This document shows, one piece after another, positions 22,601 to 30,507 of a DNA stretch of 64,000 nucleotides. Source of the DNA: Eupeodes corollae (taxonomy: Eukaryota > Arthropoda > Insecta > Diptera > Syrphidae); contig NC_079147.1 of the NCBI RefSeq assembly GCF_945859685.1, forward strand, positions 99,688,315 through 99,752,314, given 5' to 3'. Every line of letters starts with the position of its first letter. Within the stretch, counting starts at the first letter, position 1. Under the pieces are notes generated by a model. The model saw nothing but the letters and a program-made list of their open reading frames with translations. It had not been told where the DNA came from and searched no databases. The translations under genes and the position numbers were made by a program.

Positions 22601-22920
22601 GTTTGCGTTGGTTGTCAACAGTAAATCCGTCCGTATCCGAGGCTTGTTGGTGCTTCGCAACTTTGAAAGCTTTTACGTGGCCAGGAAGTCACCCCGACGC
22701 ACAACCTCCAACCTGGAGGGCCAGATCCTAAGTATAACTCCAAGGATGGGGAGCCGGATAAAACCGCTCCTTACAGGCCTGGGCTCCGAATAAGTCGAAG
22801 AAGCCCTATAAGGTGTTCACTAAGTAGTTCAACCTTACTGGAACTGTAGACTCCACCGTTGATTCCATCTCGGGAATTCCTCCGCTGGTTACAAGGAAAT
22901 GTTGCTCTTAAAAGAGGTTG
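19631..22920 (-). mobile_element. RTE-type LINE, near full-length
   Basis: Minus-strand element of ~3.3 kb. It has a ~200-bp leader (to about 22920; the outer end is uncertain), one long frame encoding endonuclease plus reverse transcriptase, and a very short 3' end. The stop codon at 19653-19655 is followed by CGCCACCTTAAGTAAGTAAG and then AT-rich DNA. Long single ORF, tiny 3' untranslated region and short tandem repeats (AAGT) instead of poly(A) are features of the RTE clade. A ~1-kb repeat lies on each side (copies c and d). Leader similarity to the fragment at 48.7-49.3 kb ends at GGGAATTCCTC near 22885, which may mark the 5' end. Confidence 0.9.
19653..22688 (-). CDS. RTE LINE endonuclease/reverse transcriptase
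   Basis: Open frame of 1011 codons. Its first ATG is only at 22443-22445 (930 aa), but the endonuclease starts further up: ICTWNVRSLNRPRAAEELAE and ITAIQEIRW hold the catalytic Asn and Glu. Counting from that ATG, HAPTEE is at 62-67, GDFNAKLG at 97-104, IDHIAID at 166-172 and SDHYLVV at 192-198, an intact AP-type endonuclease. RT blocks follow: ADGLNAELFKA ~443, CGFRPGKSTVDQ ~533, FIDFKAAYDS 566-575, GFRQGDALSC 624-633 and AYADDIDIIG 664-673. The C-terminus has LLYGAEAWT, WLGHVERM and RGRPRIRW. No internal stop. The codon aligned with a possible start in the 48.7-kb fragment is ATA (22596-22598), so translation may be impaired. Confidence 0.92.
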   Translation of the reverse strand, partial: LPGHVKAFKVAKHQQASDTDGFTVDNQRKRIKDNELRICTWNVRSLNRPRAAEELAEALERYKADITAIQEIRWDGPGKKRMKNCDIYYGDCYHENQQRLFGCRFVIGARLRQEVLSYRCINERLMTIRIKAKFGNISLICAHAPTEEKDDNTKDMFFELLDKTYEQCPSYDIKIVLGDFNAKLGREDIFGGIIGKNSLHDNTSDNGLRLIDFAAGRNVMVASTRFPHLNIHKGTWTSPDQSTVNQIDHIAIDARHASSIMDVRTFRGANIDSDHYLVVARVALRISRPKAKQGGAGRRNNVERLQSPEIAKSFSDRVTSNLSRSSLPPTQCIENQWQHCQDAIREAASDVLGFKQPPTRNPWFDEECRQANAAKQQARKAALHKRMRAARELYEQKRREERRLFRRKKRGHEKRAVEDVERYKSRNEIRKFNEQVKRNSQVHKPRTEGCKDESGNIIVEPQSMLRIWKDHFCRLYNGDEELNPAVRQDDPFDIDDESQQSRPPDLDEVKIAISKLKSNKAAGADGLNAELFKAAGDKLVRSMHQLICKIWSEENMPDEWNLSIVCPILKKGDPLNCTNYIGISLLNIAYKIFSAIICQRLKPIVNNLIGPYQCGFRPGKSTVDQIFTLRQILEKTQEHQIDTHHLFIDFKAAYDSIYRDELYRAMSSFGIPAKLVRLCRMTMENSRCSIKVGNNLTEPFDVKKGFRQGDALSCDFFNIVLERIVQSSHVNTRGTIFQKSVQLLAYADDIDIIGRTQRDVNGAFVSIEAEAAKMGLTVNEGKTKYMLSSRKDIQHRRFGQNVTIDRRTFEVVKDFVYLGSAVNAENNTSAETKRRITLANRCFFGLRKQLSSNVLSRGTKVLLYKTLIIPVLLYGAEAWTMTKADESTLGRFERKVLRVIYGPVCIEGEWRRRWNDELYGLYSDVDLARRVKVQRLRWLGHVERMETNAPARKVFESAPTGQRSRGRPRIRWRAQVEGDLTQLGARNWRHLARDRARWRSLLGEALVHTGL

Positions 22921-22929
22921 TGATGCCAC

Positions 22930-23575
22930 TCACTCTGATAACTTTCTATCCCGTCTGTCTGTTTGTCTTTTAATTGTAAAAAAACATTCATAACAATATT
23001 TTGTGAGAGGTAAATCATTTTTAGTCAATATCTTTGTTCTCCAAATACATATATCGAAAACCATTTCTAGTAGTTCTTGAAGGTTTTCGTGTTTTTTTTC
23101 TAAAGTTCTTGGTTGACTTTTTTTAAGACTTAACTCAAACTAACTTTTGCATATGATAAAAAAGTTTGATTTAAAATTTTAATTTTGTTGATGAGAGTCA
23201 ATATCTTCGAATGTTTCGAAGTAAATTCCTTCAGGCATTCAGGAGATATTAAGAATAAAATCAATTGAAAATCTGGTTTTGTTAAATGGATTTCTAGTCG
23301 AAAACAAATTTTTACCAATTTTAGTAGCATTTCTTAATTTTTTACAAATTGGATGAATGAAATTAATTTGCGAAATATTAACAAATGAACATCAATTTTT
23401 ACCAAATTAGCGTACTAGTTTTTGTAGATTTTTTCTTTAATGACAAAAACCAAATGATTTTTATAAAAAAAAACTACTAAATATAGAAACAATATTTTTT
23501 GTGAAATAAAGTTTGAAGACAGTAATTCGTATGAAAATTTTTACTAAGTTTTAGAATTGTTTTTAATTAGGTTTT
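22930..23575 (-). repeat. ~1-kb GTAC/ACGT repeat, copy d (partial, inverted)
   Basis: Reads as the inverted 3' end of the family (CACTCTGATAACTTTCTATC near 22931, GTCTGTCTGTTTGTC) followed by the inverted AT-rich body (TTTTAGTAGCATTTCTTAA near 23322). It lacks the ACGT block and 5' end. Copy e starts directly after it in the opposite orientation. Confidence 0.75.
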
Positions 23576-24665
23576 TATTTTTAACTTCCCATAGGAAGTT
23601 ATTGTAATGGGTCCGATTTGTCAAATTGAAAATTTTGACATTTCTCGACGTTTCAAGGTCCCTAGAGCCGAAATAAAAGATTTTTAGAAAGATGTCTGTG
23701 CGTGCGTGTGTACGTACGTTTGTACGTTTGTACGTTTGTACGTCCGTACGTCCGTACGTCCGTACGTCCGTACGTTCGCGACGTTTTTTTCAAACAAACT
23801 TTGTTATACAGATAAAAAGGCAGAAAGATGCAGAAAAGGCTCTCAAGAAAATTGCGTGGGTGGTTTTTTCACCATAGCAGTTTGAAAAAAAGTTGAAAAT
23901 TTTGGTTAACCTTAACTATCTTACGAACCAAAAACGCTAGAGACTTGAATTAAATTTTATATAATATATTGTAACGTGATACCAAACAGGTATATTTTTT
24001 GAAATAAATCAATATAACGGTTTTTTTTATAAATCAATAAAACTGAAAAAAAAATTTGTCACCTCCTAAATTTTACGACTGAAATATGATTTCATCTCTA
24101 AAACTATTTTATGCAACGAAGAATAATGTGTTTGACATCTGATAAAATTTTGAGAAAAATCTAATTGACAGTTTTTTAACAAAAAATAAAAACCTAAAAA
24201 AAATTTATAAAAGTTGGTAAAAATTGAAATTTGATGACTCAAATATCTTTTCAAAACTTTGAGATATTGGCTTTAATTTACTTTTATCTTTCAAAACATC
24301 TTGTTGTCAACATTCAGTTAAAGTTTGAAAAAAATGATTTTCGACTCAAATGTCTTTTAAAAACTTTGAGATAATAGGTTCTACCTAATTTTTTCTTATA
24401 AGAAATATTGTTTTCAACATTAGGACAAATTTTGAGAAAAATCGAATTGACAGTTTTCTTACAAAAATAAAAACCTGAAAAAAAATTTATAAAAGTTGGT
24501 AAAAATTGATTTTCGACTCAATTTCGAAGTATAATGAGTTCAAGAACAGATATTGACTTCAAATTTTTGTATTTCGTTCAAAATATGGCTATTAATAATT
24601 CTTTAACTTTTAGAAAAATCGACAGACGGGTACTAATAAAAAGTTATCTGTGTGGGTCGCATCTC
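23576..24665 (+). repeat. ~1-kb GTAC/ACGT repeat, copy e (longest ACGT block)
   Basis: Starts AACTTCCCATAGGAAGTTAT near 23582. The ACGT block is the longest here: about 75 bp (23706-23780) of GTACGTTT and GTACGTCC units in tandem. The CAAGAACCAGAAGAG block has been lost just after it. The body continues to CGACAGACGGGTACTAATAA and GTGTGGGTCGCATCTCA near 24655. Confidence 0.85.
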
Positions 24666-25016
24666 AATCTCTTGGTTTTAAAAAATATATTAGTGACGAA
24701 TTTTAACAGCAACCACTCTTAACAAAGAGATGAGTTTTTGAGTACCGCTTAAAAATGTTCTTTAAAGTTCTCTAAAAGAGACCAACAACATTTAAATAAA
24801 GCAAGATATGGTCTAACTATTTAATTTGGACAGCTCCCTTGATATCAAAGCATTCCAGGATTCGAACAGTTTTCTAAACATGCCATATTCAATAGCTAAA
24901 ATACAATCGTTTAGAGGGTTTTAAGTGAATTTCACGCAGAAATGTTAAAAAATGTGTTGAAGCGTAGCTTTTTTCCAAAAATACTATATTCTCTTTTTGT
25001 TAAAAATAAATGCATC

Positions 25017-25267
25017 AGGTGGTGCAACAGTCCGTTGAGAACTTGGTTTTAGTGACTTATAACTTTTAACCATTCCTGTATGCGAGTGATGTGGTCAGAG
25101 ATGGAGTAGACCTACAGTTTTAAACCGAATACGAAGCACTTTTCATGACAAAAATTAATCTTGGAGGATTGTCTATTCCTGTCAAGAAGCAGTAGTTACC
25201 CGTGAAAAAAAAACTTTAGATGGTAAAGGCAGGGATTGACAGAACAACACTCTAACTATCTTGCCAC
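25017..25267 (-). mobile_element. tRNA-headed SINE, copy 2 (degenerate)
   Basis: Inverted copy: 3' tail AGGTGGTGCAACAGTCCGTT at 25017, body with AGCACTTTTCATGACAAAAA, and remnant of the tRNA head CTTGCCAC at 25260-25267. The head has a deletion and many substitutions, and the B box is damaged. No clear target duplication. An old copy. Confidence 0.8.
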
Positions 25268-26784
25268 TTTTATTACTAGTTTAAATGCCTTCTAAAAACA
25301 AAACAATTCAATTTTTGGAAAGTTCTTTCTGTATTTTCTAATGCTTTTGTCTGTAAACAATTTTTTTTTAAAGTAAACATCTGTGCTGCTTATTGATACA
25401 AAATTTCTAAATTTCACAAATTGGACCAATCACAATAACTTCCAATGTTGAATCAGAAATGCTATTAGTCTATTAAGAATGTCCAAAATATTGCTTAAAA
25501 CATTTTAAAAAATAAATTGGGATTTTGTCCTGTTGTAAGCGATAAAGTAAAAAGTTTTCAAACAACAATTTTTCTTGTCATTATCTTATATTTTCGTTGA
25601 GTCATGAAAGTGCTTCATTAGGAATTTATGAAATCACCTGTGCCACTTAGTTTTAGTTCCAAACAAATTGTTACTTAAATTCAAAAATGGTTAAGCGATG
25701 AAGTTACTTACATGAGTATCCATTTTCAACAAGATAAATATGTTTTTTAAATGTCGCTTGCGTTAGGTGACAATAAAGAACTAAATTGAATCATAAATTT
25801 CACCATGAATGTTGAACACTTTAAACTTCCGAAAAATAAATGTAATGTCTACCTTAATAAATCAAAACTTCAAATGATAAAAAATTCCAATTAATAATTT
25901 AATATAGAGTATTCACAGTACCTTTCTCCCTTTCGTTCAGTTGCCACTTAAGTGGCCCGCATTGCGTGTATTAAGAGTTTTCATTAGTCTTTCCTTTCAC
26001 AGCTTGTCTTGATAAAGCTCTGTATTATCTTTTAAATAAACCACATAGGGACTTAGTAGCTATGGTAATAAATTTATATAATGAAAATAATGAGAATCTC
26101 CTTCTTTTTTTGAACAGTGTAATAATGAGTTTGGTGTGTCTGGATGTTTTCATTACCTTACTCACTTTGAACAATAAGTTTGATGAGTTCTTATTTCAAG
26201 TTGAAATACGAGTAAGTTTATTATATTCTTTTATAACCCATAATAAAAAGGAACTATAATAAAATGTGGAGAATTAAAAAAGGCATAACTAGACACATCG
26301 TTAACCATTATTTATATTGAAAATTAGAATACTTTTTTCTTTTATTTCACTACTGTAATAAATTGGTAATTAGTTAAGTATTTCAGGTTTAAAGGATTTT
26401 TATATGAATATTAGGAACAGTGATGACAACGGTAGTATAAACAAACAAGGTTGCATTTTTTTCTTCTTAAAAAGTACTCATAGACGAAATTCGGGTTTTA
26501 TAATTCAGATTTTCAAAACTCTAAGTTTTTTTCTAAATTTATAAAGCATGGAATTTAAGTCTTCAATCTTTTATCAATTCGTAGTAGAAATATTTTGACT
26601 TCCAAATTTGTATTCGAAAAAATCTTAAATAATATTTTATTTTAACAATACTGTTATTTTACTATTAAGTAAAAACTTTTCATTTTTTATAACTATTTTT
26701 GAAAAAAAACAAATTTTTGAAAAGAAAATTCAAACTAACACCATTTTTACTCACTATTTCAAGCCTTACCCTTAATAACATAAG
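25268..26784. other. AT-rich, no gene recognised
   Basis: Nothing beyond chance open frames. The 65-codon frame at 26062-26259 has leucine-rich composition but no motif. Confidence 0.4.
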
Positions 26785-27066
26785 TTAGGTGGTGCAACCA
26801 TCCGTAGAGAACCAGGCCCTAGTGACTTACAGCTCTCAACCATTTCTGTGTGCGGCTAATTGCAGAGATGCAGGGGACCTTAAGTTTATATGCCAATTCC
26901 GAACGGCTTATTTGAGAAAGCACTTTTTCATGACAACAATTACTCGTGGTGTATTTTTCAATTCCTCGCAAGAGGAATAAAACCTTAGGTGGCACAGGCA
27001 GGGATCGAACCCAAGACCTCTCGCATGACAGTCCAACGCACTAACCATCATGCCACGGGTACTACA
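26785..27066 (-). mobile_element. tRNA-headed SINE, copy 3
   Basis: Inverted copy with all parts: tail AGGTGGTGCAACCATCCGTA, body, inverted B box GGGATCGAACCC (27001-27012) and head GCACTAACCATCATGCCACG (27038-27057). The 5' edge extends into GGTACTACA, matching the extra 5' bases of copy 5 (TGTAGGACCCG). A short imperfect flank repeat (GGGTTAGGC/GGGTAAGGC, inverted orientation) may be the target duplication. Confidence 0.9.
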
Positions 27067-27179
27067 GCCTAACCCATAACTTTCGTTGTATTAAAAAAAA
27101 CATACCTAAATTAATACCGAATAAAGTATACCATTTTCAATCAAGGGCCTTTCATAAAGCGCTAGAAGGACAAATTTTT

Positions 27180-27965
27180 CATCTGTTTCATAAATCAGGC
27201 TTCAATATTTCATGGGTTATCTTAGCTTTGAGGACTGCTATGGTTCATTTTAATCGGTAGACAAAACATTGCAACTAGGGTTTTTAATATTGCCAATGGT
27301 TTGCCACAGGGCACTGTTATGGCACCTCACTTGTTTAGTTTATATCTTTTTGAAGTATTGCGAAACATTTTAGTTTGCAAGCGTTTGCTGACGATATCAT
27401 TTTGTATGCAAGTGGATCAATAATTGCGGTTATTCAAACAGAAATGCAAAGAAAATTTGTTTAGCTGCTGTCTTTCTGCTCGGAAGGGATGCTCAATATA
27501 AAACATACTATCCCCAGCCCAATAAGACGCGGAAATTAAGATGTGAGACGCAATTAGGAAAACCTAAGTAAATATAATAAACTCGAAGGATCTCCCCGTC
27601 GAATCAAAGACTGTTGTTAAGTACCACCTGGATGTTCATTTCGGCAAACTTGATCACATAAACATTCAATTACAAAATTCAAGAGCGGCATTTATATCGT
27701 TAAACGCCTTTTCTTCTCCAGATATTTAAAATCCGATGTGAAGATTATTTGCTATCAAGCATTAATACGTCTAATTCTGACTCACAGGAGTGCAGTATGG
27801 ATGAATTTGGATATTGGTCCGTAGTATATGGAAAATCTTCTCATGTTCGAGAGAAAATGTCTTAGAGCTTCAATGCAAATGTACAGATTTATATTCTAAC
27901 TTTTGGCATTACGTTTCTTACAAAAAACTATTGGATGCTTCCGGTGTCCAGAATTGGCAAATAAA
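27180..27965 (+). mobile_element. Jockey-type RT fragment
   Basis: Plus strand reads NGLPQGTVMAPHLFSLYL near 27295-27350, then in the neighbouring frame FADDIILYASGS near 27385-27425, the RT catalytic box. A later part (27720-27830) resembles the post-RT region that ends these ORFs. Several frame changes. It starts about 110 bp after SINE copy 3. Confidence 0.7.
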
Positions 27966-28445
27966 AAATATGGACTCAACGTCATTCTAAACATTTCGTG
28001 AGGAATCATATGACAAGAAGAGCTACAAATAAATATGAAAAATTTTTAAAAATTAGAACAAAATAACGTATAAGTTTTTAAGTTTATTAAACTAAGACAC
28101 AAATTTTTAGACTTTAAATAAAAAAAAAAGCAATTAAAATAAGACCGGTATGGTAAGCTTATTAAAAAGTTAAAACAAAAATGTTTAGCGTTGTTAAAAT
28201 ATCTGATCTTGCTGGCCCGTTTTCGAACGTTCTCATACATCAAAGACTTTGCCTAAAAGAGTTGGGCAGTTTTTTATCAGCTTTTGTATCTGTTGGCCTT
28301 TGTACGAATGTAGTCCCAATTCAAAAAGTTGTGGTCTGTGAAAGTTCGAGTTTTTGAGGTTAACATACAGCCGTGACCGCGGCGTTGCTTTTTAAATATG
28401 ATATGCATCGGCGAAATCTGGATATTAGTTGATTATTTACTTACT
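27966..28445. other. No gene recognised
   Basis: AT-rich DNA between an RT fragment and an RTE fragment. The short minus-strand frame at 28046-28243 has no motif. Confidence 0.4.
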
Positions 28446-28454
28446 TTAGTAAAG

Positions 28455-29460
28455 GCTGCTGGGCCTCAAGTAATGGATCCCGTCAGTTTTCTCGATCACT
28501 AGCTTGCTGTGTCCTGTTTCGAATACAAAGTCGGAGTGTTTTTTTGTTGTATGTCGAGTGTCGACATATATCGTACGTAGACCCCTTCTCTCGAAGATAC
28601 CAAGGCATCCTAAATTCATCTGGGAAAGAGTCAATGCTTCTGAACCAAACAGTGAGATTGGGTTGATTAAGGTTTTATACAATGTATCCCTGGTACCTCT
28701 CGATAAGGCCTTATACCTCAATTGCTTACTTAGGCCAAAGTAATAGCGATTGGCAACTGTAATTCTACATTTGATTTCAGTGCTGATGTCATTTGCAGCG
28801 TTAACAGCAGGACCCAGATAGACCAATTCATTTACCACCTCGAAGTCATATGTATTAATGGTCACTTTCTGAACGAGTCTACGATGGGAATACTTAAATA
28901 CTTCGTACGTAAATACTTTGTTTTGTCCTCGTTAATCAAAAGACGCTTTATACTGGATACCGGAAAAGACAAATGTAACTGCTTGTTTGGTTCTTTCCAA
29001 AATGTCGAAGTCATGTTTATATCCAAGAAATTGTGTGGATTTTCGACTCTCTCAAGAACAATATGGAAATCGAAGTCGTCTGGTGTTTTCGAAGGTTTCG
29101 GTTGAGTCTCTACTAAATTTTAAAGCAGCACCGATAATTCTCCAACGTGCGTCGTCCGGAAGAGTCCTATCAGTTTAGCAGGAATACCAAAACCCGACAT
29201 GGAACGGTATAGTTCGTTCCTGTTGACACTGCAATAGGCTGCTTTAAAATCGATGAAAAGATAATGCATATCGATGATATATTCTAAGGTCTTCTCCAGG
29301 ATCTGGTGTAAAGTGAAAGTTTTGGTCAATGGTAGAATTTCCAGGCCAGAAGTCACACTGAAAATGGCCAAGCAGTTCATCTGTTAATGGTTTCAGGCGT
29401 TCGCATAATACGCTAGACAGAATCTTGAAGGCTATGTTTAAAAGGCTGATCCCTCTGTTG
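28455..29460 (-). mobile_element. RTE-type LINE fragment, divergent subfamily
   Basis: Minus strand gives a collinear but diverged relative of the long RTE copy. Near 29250 it reads HYLFIDFKAAYCSVNRNELY, which keeps the first catalytic Asp. MSGFGIPAKLIGLFRTT follows near 29190. TYDFEVVNELVYLGPAVNAA lies near 28850, and GTRDTLYKTLINPISLFGSE near 28670. The AYADD box region (about 29000) is too damaged to read. No endonuclease. Lower similarity than the 6.4-10.7-kb copy suggests an older insertion or a separate subfamily. Confidence 0.82.
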
Positions 29461-30481
29461 ATTATTCACTTAAACTTAAATTTATCTGCCACCCTAAGAA
29501 TAGTACACTCGGTGTAATGCATATTGCGACTTAAAAAGAACTTGATGGCTAAAAGTGAAAAATGTAATCGTTTGAAAGTATTGCAAGGACGGATAATCTA
29601 TTGTGATTTTCCAAAACAAACTAAATAAATGAAAGCTAGTTTGACAGATGTTACTTCTACAAAAAAGAACCAATAAACTGTCAAAGTTTACAGTCTCTAT
29701 TGGGATACCCTTTACAAAGTTTGTAATGAATTCCTATACTTCTAATACACTTAAAAATGTATAATGAACTCAACTTTTTGGGAAATTTTGTAATGTCAAT
29801 AATTGTCAGATACATTTTATGACAGTCATTTGAAAGATGACGCTGTTTCAGCTAGAGTCCACATTATTTTTCAGGCAATAACCAAACACTTGAATCAAAT
29901 TGTATGGATGTTTTTCACTGACAGATCCGACAATCTTGACAGATCAATTATTATGTGTACAAATCTAAGTGACAGAATGGTATATAATCGATTTTTAAAA
30001 ACTTCTGAAAACTAAGAAAACATAATTATGAACTTGACACTTTTCAAGCAAACAAGCATGACAAATTTTCCTTGAACGCACTCATTAATCGGAATTACAC
30101 TTGCATCACTACTTTTTAGTTCCACGCATTCTATGGTTTTCAACCCTGGTCATATATGATAATTTATACTCTATTCCCATATGCCTCTTAGGAAATAGAT
30201 ATGTAATTTCAGCATGACCCTCAGTTCCTATATTTCAAGAACATTTAGTCATTATTTTTTTGCAGAAATTACGGTAATAAAAAAGTGTTATCAATTAACT
30301 GTATCTTAATATACAAAGTACTAGCCTAAAAGATAAACACAGGCATACCGGCAGATGTACATACTTAAATAAATAAACAAAGACTCGCCTTTTCGCTAAG
30401 AACTTAGCTGCGAAGATAACAATTTGGTCAAAACGCTATGCCACAAGCTAAACATTATTTCATATCGTTTATTAATTTAGT
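29461..30481. other. Region upstream of the receptor gene
   Basis: Non-coding, AT-rich. It should contain the promoter and perhaps a 5' untranslated exon of the receptor gene. I cannot point to a convincing TATA or initiator. The open frame at 29803-30015 has no motif. Confidence 0.35.
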
Positions 30482-30491
30482 TTTCTTTTAG
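30482..30491 (+). other. Candidate splice acceptor before the receptor start codon
   Basis: A pyrimidine tract TTTCTTTTAG ends 16 bases before the ATG at 30508. It suggests that the leader is split by an intron and the coding exon starts at 30492. No branch point or donor was identified. Confidence 0.45.
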
Positions 30492-30507
30492 ATTTGAACG
30501 CCACAAC

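Noticed and set aside
23692..23877. Frames rich in VRTSVRPYVR-like repeats (also at 13.3, 17.9 and 55.3 kb)
   Set aside because: Direct translation of the GTAC/ACGT tandem block; frames break outside it and change between copies.
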